From: Apostichopus japonicus
Taxonomy: Eukaryota > Echinodermata > Holothuroidea > Aspidochirotida > Stichopodidae
Length of the DNA stretch: 64,000 nt
Direction of reading: 5' to 3'
Assembly (NCBI RefSeq): GCF_037975245.1
Contig: NC_092570.1
Location: forward strand, 10,315,501-10,379,500
Below the pieces are notes generated by a model. That model was given only the letters and a program-made list of their open reading frames with translations, ran no database searches and was not told the origin of the DNA. The stretch's first letter is position 1; every line of letters starts with the position of its first letter. This document shows, piece by piece, positions 23,125-35,070 of this stretch. Both the position numbers and the translations under genes were made by a program.

Positions 23125-25966
23125 ATGGATGAGTTTGTCAAAGAAAAATTAGCAGAATGGAATCTATCATCACTGAATGATATATTTGAAGGTAAAGTTT
23201 GTTTTGATTATTGTGATGCAGAAAGGTTTGACCTATTTTCTTTGAAATACGTGCGATTGTCTTAACAGACGTTCGGTAGGCCAATACTAAAGTGGGCTAA
23301 CACTAAGTTGACTTAGTGAAAGGGCTAGGCCCAACGTTATGACAGGTCTAGCAATGGATAAGCCTACACATTGCTAGCTGTCGAACATGGCTGTGCTTTA
23401 CTTTAGTACCTTAAATTTTGCACAGTCCTGTTCGAAGGCTAATATAATGCAGACAATGCCAAGGCTAGGCCTACATTAAACCAGTTGCCGTGACTTATGC
23501 CGCCCTGTAAATAACTGTCCTAAAAAGGAGCGAACCGCCACTAAAAATGGTAACTCTTGTTTGTTTTGGCAAAATTTGACGACAGAAATTTAGCCTACTG
23601 TAGCAACTACAGTACCATATCACGATTGCAACTCTCTTAAGTTTGTGCATAGGCTACGCATATCCTAACAGTATTAGGCTAGGCCTGCTGATACTAATGG
23701 CTAAGCGTATACTAATGTTAGTCCCCACTGTTAATTGTTACTAAGTTAGGCTAGTACTACAGTATGTGTCAGGCCAATAATAATATAACAACAGGCCTCC
23801 CACTGAACCATTAATCAACCCAGTAATATCCAACATTGCAATTGAGAGGCTTATCCCACAAAAATTGGCCCATTTGCTATGACAACCTAACTTCACAGGT
23901 CCCCTTGTCCCTTAAAAGAAAGTACACATTTTTTTTGTCATTCTCTCTTGACTAAATATGTGTTGTGTTAAGATATACGGATGAATGAAAGGTGGATAGG
24001 TGGGTGGAACATTGAACAGAACTTCTTCCTAGGCTTCATATATCTTGTACAACCCATGTATGAAGGTGTTGCATTTTCTCTCTTCCTCTCTTTTTAAGAT
24101 TGAGATGGATTTCGCAGAATTAATCCTAATGTTGCAGATAACATTTTCATGCAGTGGACCTTGCCCTTCGTTGAAAAGGTTTTGCAGATCTGCAGAGAAA
24201 GTGGCAATCATATCTCAACGTCAAATCAAACAGGCTTGATTCTGGTATGTACATATTGCTATCATAACATATTTCAACAAGATATCATGCAATTGCATTG
24301 ATAGTTTGATTGCTTTTAGTTGTTTATGTAATATACTTTCAGAGAGAAGTTCAAATTGGAGCTTCAAGATTTTATAATATAACAAACAGCAGTAATGTAG
24401 TCAAAACCAGTAGATCCAAGTTGATATTGATGCACACATTGTACACCAAAGGACAACTATTGTTAATCAATGTATTAAAGTAGTAATCACTGTGAAGATG
24501 ATGCATGAAGTCACTTTATGACTCTGAACAATACGGGTTAACATATGCCAAAATATGTTAACCCGCATGTTTCCCAAAATTATGTTAATATTCCTTCTGC
24601 TATATGACATCTTAATCCTGTGTTGGGAAACTAGACACAGGTCTATTTACATATATATGTTTGTACACATGTGTGTAGATGTGTTTTGGCAGGCTGCAAC
24701 ATACATGTATGTTGCAGCGTTCAAACATTAACTAATGGTGTTTGCAGCTGACAGAAAGGTAAAAAATGCACAAGCTGAAGTTTGCGTTGTGTGATAAGCA
24801 AAACGGAGTCAACATTATTTAAAACTGAAGTAGTTATTCAAAGATTGGTTTCTGCATTTTCTGTATTTTTCAGATGAAAATAAGAGTAACATTGGATTTA
24901 TATTGTTGCCCTGCATTTTACCATCTGGGAGAAATGGGAAGAAGAGGTGCAGCATTGATGATGCGATGAAATCCTTTGTGGATCTTCAACCTGTAAGTTA
25001 TTATGGCTTCTACAGTAACACTCAAGTTGTCACAAATCAATGAAACAGTTGTTATTTGTAACAATTGACATGCAGACTGATGAGTTTGTAGTGAAACACA
25101 CTATCAGCTGTGAAAATTGCAGTGACTATGCAGTATCTTCGACCAATTGGGTCTTTGCAACCAGTCTTTCATGATGCTCTTTTACGCTGTAAAATGTTTT
25201 TTTTTTTCTTATAGTATATACTGGCAGTTTTACGCTGTAAAATGTTTTTTTCTTTTTTCTTATAGTACTGGCAGTAGTGGGAACTGGTAAAGTGGGGAGC
25301 TTCCCTTGTTTAAAGTTGTAAACGAACTCTCCTAATGGACTTATTTTCCAAGTTTTTTTATTGTTTTAAAGGATAAAAAAGGAACTTCCAAAAATAAGGC
25401 TACAACAGACAAGGTTGCATGTCTGTTTATAGACATGACTAGTTACTTTTTTTAAAAAGATGACTGAATGTCTTGTGAGGTAAATTTCTTCCAGGGTGGT
25501 TAAAGACTTTAAAATTTTGCCCGAAGGTGACCATATTTGAATATCTGGCATATTTGGGGCCAAATGCAGCATACCTTCAAACTTTTCAAAGTGTTCTTTT
25601 CCAGGAAGTGTGTATTTAAATCTGCTTTTTTTCTGTTTTTTGAAGGTTGGCACCAACATGCCCAAATACTTGGAGGAAGTTGACAACCACCAGCCTTTTG
25701 TCTTAATAATGGCTAATCGGGATGCTGCCCATTAAATTTTTGTTGTGGCGGATGGGCATGGATTAGAGCAGCAGACCCTACTACAAGCTCTTGATGTTTG
25801 CTTCAAGTTGTTATATGTATTAGACCTTCACTATCCGTGGCAATTTGTGGTCACATGGGAGTTTGTCCAGAAGGTTCTATACGGACTGGACACTAAAGTC
25901 AAATCGAAAACATCACCTGCCGTGATTGCAATGAGGGCTGCATTGAAAGCAGGAATGGATGACTGA
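23125..25966 (+). pseudogene. Relic of a SAM-domain gene family, in-frame stop
   Basis: Exon a, 23125-23191, starts at ACCATGG and reads MDEFVKEKLAEWNLSSLNDI, like the first helices of a SAM domain, with donor GTAAAG. Exon b, 24874-24992, is in phase and reads IGFILLPCILPSG, GKKRCSIDDAMKSFVDLQP, with donor GTAAGT. Exon c from 25646 continues VGTNMPKYLEEVDNHQPFVL, meets TAA at 25733, then resumes in the same frame with IFVVADGHGLEQQTLLQALD, FKLLYVLDLHYPW and WEFVQKVLYGLD, ending at TGA 25964-25966. This resembles a large family of uncharacterised fish and invertebrate proteins with an N-terminal SAM-like segment. Most of the SAM domain is missing between exons a and b. The stop could be lethal, or the 3' part could be reached by another splice; I favour a pseudogene. 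Confidence 0.65.
25179..25276 (+). repeat. Tandem duplication of an acceptor-like block
   Basis: TTTTACGCTGTAAAATG, a poly-T/C tract, CTTATAG and TACTGGCAG occur twice in a row (about 25179-25230 and 25227-25276). Each copy looks like a polypyrimidine tract plus AG. It lies in the intron between exons b and c of the gene relic. Confidence 0.85.
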
Positions 25967-27464
25967 TGCCAGAAGCTTGAAACATCATCACTTATCTCCA
26001 ACTATTGTTCATTCTTTTTTATTGTAATGGTTTGTGACATGTGGAAACTTGCCATGGATATCATTCGTTTGTTATAACGTTTCTTCCTATCTACAGTACC
26101 ATAGTTGGCCTATCTTTGTCAACATTTGTAGCAATTCTTCCAACCAGTCTCCAAGAGGAATCTACAGTCATACATACAGGTTTTTAAGTTTTCAATACAT
26201 CGTAAAGTTGCTTTTAATTTGTGTGTACTTATCTGTCAAAGACCAGAACTATGCATTCAGTTAGTATTCATTGTTCAACCTTAGGGACAGGTCAGTCCAT
26301 CAAGTTTCTCCTCTAGTCCTTTATAATACTTTTTGTTTTACATAGACAAGACTTTTCAGTTCATGAACAATTTCTTAACACTTTTATTTTCACTCATAGC
26401 ATGATAAATCAAAATTAGTTGTATATTTTAAACTTCATAGACATGGTATTGCTGTTCATGGAATCAAGGGTCATTTGACAAACTGAAACCGTTATGAATA
26501 GTTCGATCTATGATTAAATCATACTGAAATCGAAACTTGTTTGAAGTACATAATTTTCATTTTTCCATGTCAAAAAGAAACAAAGGTCAACATCTGACAT
26601 CCTTGTAGCACAAAAATTACATGTGATGCTAAATTCATGTATGGTTCATCATAGTATAAGAAACCTACGTTGTATTTGATTGCTCTCTATGGGTTTTGAA
26701 TAATAATGACTAAACCTTTTCAGCAGTTCAAAAGATTTCCCTATTCAACTCCTGCTGGAATATTTTAAGAAAAGATGACTAAAGGCGGTAGTACAACATT
26801 ATTTTCCTTAAAAGTTTTAAAAGTAATTAATTGTAGTTATATGCTTACTTTAAACTTCAAATCTTTCACCATGTGTGCTATCCATGTTTTTTGTAGTAAT
26901 TTTAGCTGTATTTTTTTAGTAGTAATAGCTGTACTTTAAGTATGTGAAACACTTGCCATAATGTTGTTTTAAAGTTTACATGTTTACTTATTAATATGAT
27001 GCAAACACTAGTAGAAGTTTTACCTTCTTTATATCCGTCCATTATTCCTCTCATTCTTCGAATGCATTTGCCTGATTATACTATGTATATATTTACACCA
27101 CTTGCCATCAAACATTCTCTTACGTTTACATTCATGTTTTACTATTTGTTTATTGAAGATTTACTAAAGATGTTTTCAAATAGATAGTTACACCCTCTAC
27201 TTTTTGTACTTGTTTAAATTTTGTACACGTATTTACTTGTTGGCGTTTCAGTTTGTTGTTCCGAATATGTTCTACGCCACATTACAATGCTTTTGTTATG
27301 CATTATCCAGGGAAGTCTATAGGCTGTGTTTTGTCCTGGGCCTAGGTTATTTGATAAAGAGGTGGGTTTACAATCTGACAATGATGTCTCATAAAATAAT
27401 GAATAAAACCCTGATTATGCTATGGATAAAGAACCAGGTAATTTGTTAAACCTCTGACATTTTT

Positions 27465-27560
27465 CCTGGTTACAAACTGACCATTGTCCCTGGTCACTAA
27501 CTGACCATTATTCCTGGTCACAAACTGACCATTAATCCTGGTCACAAATTAACCAGGATC
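27465..27560 (+). repeat. Subterminal tandem repeat of the 4.8-kb element
   Basis: About four 24-25-bp units of the form CCTGGTCACAAACTGACCAT with small changes, then looser CCTGGT/TGACC motifs up to the right end. Such subterminal arrays are typical transposase-binding regions; that role is inferred. Confidence 0.85.
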
Positions 27561-27869
27561 TTGGTGAAGCTTATTTGACCAGGATTTCCTGGTCAAGTTG
27601 ACCAGGATTGTGTAGGTGGCATATTGACCCGGAACCTGGTAACATTTTGACCCCATCCTGGTGTATTTTAACCAGGGCTTTTTTAGAGTGTACTATTCAA
27701 AAACGTTAGCCCAAGTTAGCTGTACAAACTGCCATATGTCAGCCTGTGCTAAATCACATTTGCTAGCATGTACAAAGTTTCATATGTTAGCATGTACAAA
27801 ATTCCATATGTTAGCAGGGACAAACAGTGAGCAATGTTATATGGCCAGCCATTTTAACATTTACCCCAT

Positions 27870-28410
27870 AATTTTACTTAAGTGAAAGGCATTCTACTTT
27901 AAGTGAAGTTAAATTCCACTTAAGTGAAGTTGTATTTCACTTACGTAAAATTGAATTGTACTTAAGTCAAAATGTATTCTAATTAAGTGAAATAGAAGGC
28001 TTAGCCAATATTTCTCCAATTGGCATTCACTTAAGGAAAATACAAATTCACTTAGGTGAATATGAATTTCTGTTTAAGTAAAATGCATTTCACTTAAGTA
28101 CAATTAAGGGGTAAAAGTTAATATTATGCTTAAGTCGAATTAAATTCTACTTAAGTAGAACTCAATTCTACTAAGTAAAATAGGCCATATAGTTTACTTC
28201 AGGAAATGCAATTTCACTGAAGTAGAATTCTATTCTACTTAATTGAAAATTATATTCCATTTAAGTGGAATACAATTCTACTTAAGTAAAATTGCATTCC
28301 ACTTGTGTAAAATAGAACAGTTGTATTCTACTTAAGTGGAAGTCTATTTCATTTAAGTTTGATTGAATTCGACTTAAGGAGAATATATTACGTTTAAGTA
28401 GAATTCTTAC
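27870..28410. repeat. Array of CTTAAGT palindromes at 20-30 bp spacing
   Basis: Ten exact CTTAAG cores and at least as many one-mismatch cores (TTTAAGT, CTTACGT, CTAAGT) alternate with AT-rich spacers such as GAATTCTA or TGCATTTC. The array starts about 180 bases after the 4.8-kb element. CACTTAAG resembles the binding core of NK2-type homeodomain proteins; any binding is speculation. No frame or TIR explains it. Confidence 0.85.
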
Positions 28411-29484
28411 ACTAATTTTCATTGGATTATTCAATGCACTATCAAAGTTCTGCCTAAAGTCTCTCGATATCCGAAGTAACAACTTCAAATTCGTCTCCTA
28501 AGCATGGTTTTATTTGACCATTTCTTTCCTTTAGGGATGAGATTTTGTAGCCAGTTGGTAATTAGAGAGTTTGTTGGTTATCTCAGTTGGAATAACAACG
28601 ATTGCTATGGAAAAAGAGAAAGAGTAAAAACTGTCAGTGATGTTGTATGTGAGTGTTTGTGTTTCTGTCACATCTGCCAGTGTTTGTCAAAGACTTCTTA
28701 AACGGGGGCTGCCCTATTTTTTCAAACTTAATTAATACTGTATTGCCTCAAAGTGGACACTTCTCGAAGACCTTCATGCAAAAGGTTGTATCTCGGAGGT
28801 CAAAGTACAAATAATGTGAAAACAATTCTTCTTGCAACTGTCGGGTCAACATTGAATTGACTTACAACCTTCACATGTAAATTGGTTATGCCAAAGTACC
28901 ATGTGGTTACCTTAGTTACCGAGGTCAAAAGTCAGGGGTGTAATTTTCGGCCTTTTATTTATCACTCACAATGACTTACTTGTTATAACACTCGACCGAC
29001 ACTTTTCATTTTTTTTTGGGTAGGAAGGTATCTTGTGATAAGGACTAATACCATGGAGTCATTCAGAACGAACGGTCAGAGGTGTAAGAAAGAATGACGC
29101 AACAATTGAATATTGCTATGTAAATAAGGATACGTGAAACCTTCACGCAATAATCTACTATCGAAATTAAGGTCAAAGGGGTAAAAGTACAAATGCTCAG
29201 TGCGGAGTTCATGAACGAATGGTGTGGATTTTAAATATTTTATTATGTATTCCATAATTCATTGTACCTGAAAGGTGTTTGATCTTACTAGGTATATGTT
29301 AGGCCCAATGCCTCAACTTAACGGTGATACGAATAGAAAAAAATGCACTTGAGATTGACAATTTGAGTATTTTCAGTTGCACAAAAACGTTGGGATGTCT
29401 CCATCCGTGACACGTCACCATTTTCCTAGAACCACACAGTGACATATGACCAATGTATGTTATTGAACTAATTCCAAGTATATG
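28411..29484. other. Intergenic, GGTCA-type dispersed repeat, no gene
   Basis: From about 28720 to 29180 the text has GGAGGTCAAAG, CCGAGGTCAAAAGTC and AAGGTCAAAGGGG motifs typical of the GGTCA-rich repeats elsewhere in the window (33.3, 36.3, 39.5, 54.1 kb). The frame at 28504-28701 begins with TAGCCAGTTGG, also found in the 54.0-kb repeat, so I do not call it a gene. Confidence 0.45.
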
Positions 29485-29871
29485 CATATGCGTAGGAGCC
29501 CAGTTTTGATTGGGGGGGGGGGGGGGGCTGTAACGACTTGCCTGAAAAATATAACCACAATCTTTCGCGCTCGTTCAACATCTTAATCTACATATCATAT
29601 AGGCATGCATCGGTTATTGCATCGCATGCAAATTACATACAATCATATGCCGTGTTATTACCGTTCCATATCGGTTAGACGTTTTCGGGAAGTCGTTACA
29701 ATAATAATGATAATAATATAAGTTTAACCATTGAAAAACACATTGCAATTTATTTTTCTTCCAGTAGGTGCCGGAAATTTCTCCTCATATTGCCCGAATT
29801 TTCACAAAAATATTTGCTTGAGGGGGGGGGGGGGGACTGCAGGATCCAACCCCCGCCTCCTACGCCTATTA
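29485..29871. mobile_element. hAT-like MITE with GCGTAGGAG ends
   Basis: The left end CATATGCGTAGGAG is matched by CTCCTACGCCTATTA inverted at the right end. Flanks AGTATATG (29477-29484) and ATTATATG (29872-29879) match at seven of eight positions, fitting an 8-bp target-site duplication. Long G runs lie inside both ends (about 29512-29527 and 29822-29835). An inner inverted pair TGTAACGACTT/AAGTCGTTACA is also present. No coding frame. Confidence 0.7.
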
Positions 29872-31510
29872 ATTATATGATTAACGCAACTGTTGGATAA
29901 AGCCTCCATTCATATTCTTAACCCTGCATGTTGACAAATGCAATGCTGAGAGTGGTTAAGGTGTAACGGAATCGTTGCAGTTGAAGGAACCCCGATTTTG
30001 CTGGTTCTTTCTTGCAACCCATTGAGGTTATCGACAAATCAATACAGCAAAATGTTACAGCATGGGTAGCGTCGGGTGGAGGTTACAGAACACGGATCTT
30101 GTCCTGGATTGATGGCAATGCTAGGCTACGAGACCTTCAAATTATTACTCCAAATTAAATATTAAACTGAAAGTTCCAGAAATGATTTTCTGGTGAGTCA
30201 TTCTCTTCCGTCAAATTAATGTTGAATCAAAAATGGTAAAATAAGTTGAAGAACATGTAGAGAAAAGTAAAGTTCGATAAATTACAGATCAGGCATGGGA
30301 ATGCCATTTTCATGAGATCTTTCTCATTCGAATACAAATCTATATCTGTCAAGCGTGGACAATGGGCTACAACTCGACCTAGATAACTGGAGGAGACTAG
30401 CATGGTGTGTTGTCTGCAAACTGCTGAGTGGTTGAAATAAACACACCTCTAAATATGTTAAGGTTAATAAGCACAGTGCTCTACTAAGAGCCAATTTCAA
30501 GTGAAACCAATCACTGGAGTTTTCAATGGAAGCTTTGCCTACACGCGTGTCTAATACCTTCGTCTAAAACTTTGATGTTCTGGAAGGGTTAAGTTTAGAT
30601 CATGTTAAATATAATTTAATCTTAACTTGTTATTTGTAATCGAGCGTGACTGGAGTACACATCTTCCAGTAATGCATTAAAGTCTTTGGACTTTCTCCAT
30701 GCATGGTTACTCTAGGGAAATTAAAGAAGCATACATAATAGATATATTCCACGCTACTGCTTGTTTGGCACTAAACGCCCAATTTGCCGACATTTCTTAG
30801 AGTGTTCATCCTCCAAAAAATGAATATTTGTATGATACTAAACAAAGGAAGATATTCCCACACCCCCTAATTTTTCACAACTTAAAATTATTGACACTAT
30901 ACGATATTAACCGCATGCAAATTGGTTGCTTTGTGCACAACCTGGCTTTTTTCCCCAGATACTCCTTGTATTTTAAAAGACCTCTTCTTATTCCGTAGTA
31001 GCACTCGTTGTTATCCAGCCAGTTCATCCCTAAATATGTCAAGATCCCTTTATCTTTTCAACCTTTCCAACCACAATATTACATATACCGGAGCAAAAGT
31101 TTAGAAGAGCCTTCTTGATGATTTAAAACTCCCTTTAGGTTGCAAATCCACCTTTTTGTTGTGTTCATCTATTCTTCTTACTTTGGTTTGTGTTTTGATA
31201 ATTATACCTTACATAATTCTTTTATGTACTGGAGGGCCTGCGTTTACAAGCTTTGTATAGCTTTCTATGGGTTCCTCCAAAACTCGTTCACTTTGTTATT
31301 TTGTAGTTGATTACAAGTTTGTTACAACACAATTAGTTTAAATAAATGTAACGAAATCAAAATTTTGCTATCACATGCAAAAAGCAAATTGGAATACTGA
31401 CATAGTTATTAACTTGTACTAAAGCTATTTAACTGTGTTATCTTGGAGTACTTAGTAAATGAAAGCCAGAGAATTATCAACATATTTACCTCCAAAACAG
31501 CATGCATGAT
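29872..31510. other. Intergenic, no gene recognised
   Basis: AT-rich, no frame with recognisable motifs, no repeat recognised. Confidence 0.4.
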
Positions 31511-32758
31511 CAGGGGCGGCGATCTGTTTCAAATATTGGGGGGGACATTTGCTTGGATGCAGGCGAATTACTATCAAAGCGGAGCGCCACCATTGGTTGG
31601 CGCGCAGCGTACAAGAAAATTTCTGGTTTTGATAGCCCCCCAGATCACCGGAAATGGCACTTCTCGGGCTTGAAAATGACTAACCAGATGTAAACTTTTG
31701 CCTGAGAACCAAGTTTTTCCTAATATGTTTTTTTTTTCATTCATAACCTTTTTTCAAGATTGTCACCAGTCACACATCATGTTCGACCTCATTGCATCTC
31801 CTGTGGATCATTGCTTTTGTAGGTAATTCTACGTAACGCCCCACAATACCCGTCAGCCTCACTTTTCAAGGTTTTAAGCACATTATTTTTTAGAATTTGA
31901 ATAATAAATTCACTTCAAAACATACCCATAATGTTGCACAAAATTTCATCTATGGACAACCAATATAGAAAACCCCCCCTCAACCCCTAACAGACCGGTC
32001 AAAATTGCACGAGTAGAGGGAAGTATGATAAAGAATGTTGGTCAAGGAATTTTCGAAAATTCAGACACAGTTAAATTATTGGTGTACAAATATTAAAACC
32101 TCTTATAACGGCTACTATAAAACTTCGATATCATAGAAAATACCCAAAAAATATGCTCGAGGGGGAGGGCGGTCTCCACCCTTCACCCCCCCCCCTCCCT
32201 TGGCTACGCACCTGCGGTTAGAAATCTTGTAGGAAACAGGCCAAATGGAAACCCAGTGAACTCATATCGATGTGGATCATGATGATTGTACGTACTTACA
32301 CTCATACACAAGATGCAAACCAAATTTCATTACGGATGCGGTCCGTCTAGCTATTCATTTCGAGAAAAAAAAGTAAAAACTACTTTCGGTCATATATAGT
32401 AACAAATTGTGACACGGTTAGACAGGCGCCTTGCGAGGAATTTGCCAAGGGAGGGGCAAAGCTTGTACCCAGACTTTCTAAGCGTAGCGCCACCATAAGT
32501 TGGCGCGAAGCGCAAAAGAAAATTTTGGCCGAAAATGTCTCCCAGATCGCTGGAAATGGCACTTCCCAGGCCTTGTTAGTTGCATCTAAGCATTTTCTAT
32601 TTTGAAATTACTAGCGATATCATAAAAAAATACAAAACATATGCTTAAAAAAAACTATGCCACCAAATATTGGGGGGGATATTAGATACTATATCCCCCC
32701 CACCAAAAATATTGGGGGGGACATGTCCCCCCCGTCCCCCCCATGATCGCCGCCCATG
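31511..32758. mobile_element. Composite hAT element, 1248 bp, perfect 8-bp duplication
   Basis: The left end CAGGGGCGGCGATC and right end GATCGCCGCCCATG are inverted repeats. Perfect duplications TGCATGAT lie outside (31503-31510 and 32759-32766). The shared hairpin core occurs twice (about 31579-31680 and 32481-32580). An inner TTGGCTACGCACCTG at about 32200-32215 looks like the right terminus of another family, so at least one element seems nested or fused here. No transposase frame. Confidence 0.9.
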
Positions 32759-32766
32759 TGCATGAT

Positions 32767-35070
32767 TATGTAACATAATTATATTTAACGCGCTGGTATA
32801 GAGAAGGGCAGTGTCGTCTCTGCATATATAGTCTACTGCTCTGTGGAAGGGATGATGCCTGCTAACTGCTTATAGTTAGTATTTTTTGCGCACCTTGGAT
32901 CATACATGGTTATCGCTGCTTTCTAAGCAGTGTAACAAATATGACATGCAAAATATGCAAAGTAGAAAACTTTGAAAAAGTTTAAGTTTGCATGAATGTG
33001 ACTTGATAATTCCTTGCATTGTGGGCAAATGCATTAAAACACTGTTGGAATCCCCCACTCCAAAAAAAAAAAATCACAACAACCTCGCTTTACATAGAAA
33101 TCCGGTTCTGGTAAAACGTTACAGATGAAACATTCGACACGTTTACAGCCATTATTCACGGATGTATATATAATACACCAAAATCCTACAGAAAATTCAA
33201 TATTATTCTCTTTGATGGTCTCATAGCTACGATGAGATATATTGTAGTTCGTTGGTTGCAATAGCAATGGTTGCCATGGTAATAGATGATATCTACATCG
33301 GCAATTTTGTGTCAAAAACTAAAACGGCTGAACCAATTTTCTTTCAAACTTGGTAGGAAGGTGCCCCATGATGGGAACTTGTATTTCAAAGATCCTAAGA
33401 ACAAATGCGAAAGGTCAGAGGTGAAAGGTCATATGTTTAAAGGATATGTCAAGTACAAAATATTTGATTACCATGGTAAACGTAGGTCATTGGCTAAAGC
33501 AGTCATAAACTTACAATTGGAAGCAAGCGCTATCATATTATACGGTTACCATGGTAACTAAGGTAAAGTCAGATTCAGAAGTCTAGTATCCAACGCTATA
33601 ACAAATTGTTAGTTATATAATCGAAACATTTGTACAGAGTCGAAGGTGCTATATTGCCGGCTTTTATACTTCTTAAACACAAAAATAGGAAGTCAGTGCA
33701 CGCGCGCAACAGCCCGCGCGCGTTTCTCACAACAAGACGTCTCACAGCGCGATCGTATACACTTAATCATGAAGCAAACTAGCGTGTGTTCGCATGCGTG
33801 TATTCGTTTGATTTGGCTGATCGCTTGGCCGTATTTGTAAGATAATTTCGTCAAGTTTGGGTAGGAAGGTGCCACGTGCTAGCGACGTATGCCTTCAAGA
33901 CCTTCAGAATGCAGCGAAAGGTGACCTTTTGCTATGAATACAAGGACAGCCTATTATCATGCCTTACCATATAGAAAGGAAAGTTTGTTCTTGTCACATC
34001 ACGATAACAAAATGGCACTAAAGGATGATATCGTGACAAAAATGATTGCATCTTTAAACAGTAATTATACGTATGAATATTAGTGTTATACAGTCTGTAA
34101 ATACAGTCGGCTCCATATACGCAATGGATCGGGCAGTCACGTGATGTGTACAGACGGAATTCCGTTTCTAGCCTTCTCCTCCGTGTCAATGATCCGTTGT
34201 TTCCATAGGTTCCGTGAAGTTTCTTTCGTTATTTCATAGATTCACGTGCCTCTAACGGACACCAGGAACTGGTCTCGTCAAATAACTCTCATTGACCCGG
34301 ATGAAAGCCTGATAATACTGTTTTAGGCACTTCCTACAAGCAATGTAAGGATTATAGTTCGACCCAGGATTTTTCAAGTCTGTATTTTTCTATCAAATAA
34401 CAAGCTTTAAACGACTGCATGGTTGTGATACATAAAGTTATATTATGACAATCATATGCAATTACAACGGTGAGCAGACTACCGGACATATACGATTCTG
34501 TTTTGAGCAGTGGCGTGCAAAGGTTCTTAAAAGTGTGTGTGTGGGTGGGGCGGATTACAAATATCCCAAACAGGTTAAGGGTACGAACCTTGTTAGACCA
34601 GCGAAGGACTTTATAAAGTAGGGATGCGGTCCTGTGAGTCGCTGAAGGGGGAACTTCCCCCCTATCAATCTTAAATAGTTAAGGTTAAGATCGTAAAACT
34701 GTGAAGTCTGAATTCTGGTTGTCATCCTCAGCCCGAATGACGATGGGAGTTGGGGACCACCCCGCCCCCTTCCAATTTAAAGATAAACCTATAGTTGTAG
34801 AAAATGAGCATGGACAGGATAAACAGAGTTCAAGAGTAAAATACACGTGTATATAGTGTTATCCTCACAGTTAGGCTAATGCTCTCAAATTATTCTTACT
34901 TTTAAAAGTAAAAGTTTCATCCAATCCCCCCCCCCCCCACCTCAGGAAAGAAGCTGATCCATGAAGCCGCCAGGATGCAAGATTGTTCGTGTATTCTCTG
35001 TAATTACTCGTCCTAAATGGTTTAAACATGAAGACACGGGCAATGCTATGGTACTGTTTAAGAAAAAGTC
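32767..35070. other. Intergenic, no gene; X-box-bearing repeat at 33230-33560
   Basis: GGTCA motifs (AAGGTCAGAGGTGAAAGGTC near 33412) and CCATGG-centred palindromes mark a dispersed repeat at about 33230-33560. A CAGTGGCGTGCAAAGG hAT-like left end at 34507 has no visible right partner. Frames here are short and unremarkable. Confidence 0.45.
33545..33558. promoter_or_regulatory. X-box-like palindrome GTTACCATGGTAAC
   Basis: A perfect 14-bp palindrome that matches the RFX X-box pattern (RYYNYY, spacer, RRNRAC). A related GTTGCCATGGTAAT lies at 33269-33282 and ATTACCATGGTAAA near 33467-33480. All three sit in a dispersed repeat and are not near a recognised gene start, so function is unproven. 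Confidence 0.5.

Larger units (their letters stand above)
22891..27692 (+). mobile_element. 4.8-kb inverted-repeat element carrying a SAM-like gene
   Basis: The left end TACACTCTAAAAA (22891-22903) is repeated inverted as TTTTTAGAGTGTA (27680-27692). If the element proper begins at CACTC, it is flanked by a TA dinucleotide, which suggests a 2-bp TA duplication. Both subterminal regions are rich in CCTGGT motifs: at least four at the left (22907-23035) and many at the right (27430-27670). No transposase frame is visible, so it is non-autonomous. It contains a three-exon gene relic (separate entry). CACTCTAAAAA-type ends recall ISL2EU/Harbinger-like or other TA-target DNA transposons. That family assignment is tentative. 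Confidence 0.75.

Noticed and set aside
34507..34780. Complete hAT element beginning CAGTGGCGTGCAAAGG
   Set aside because: No matching right terminus or target duplication was found.
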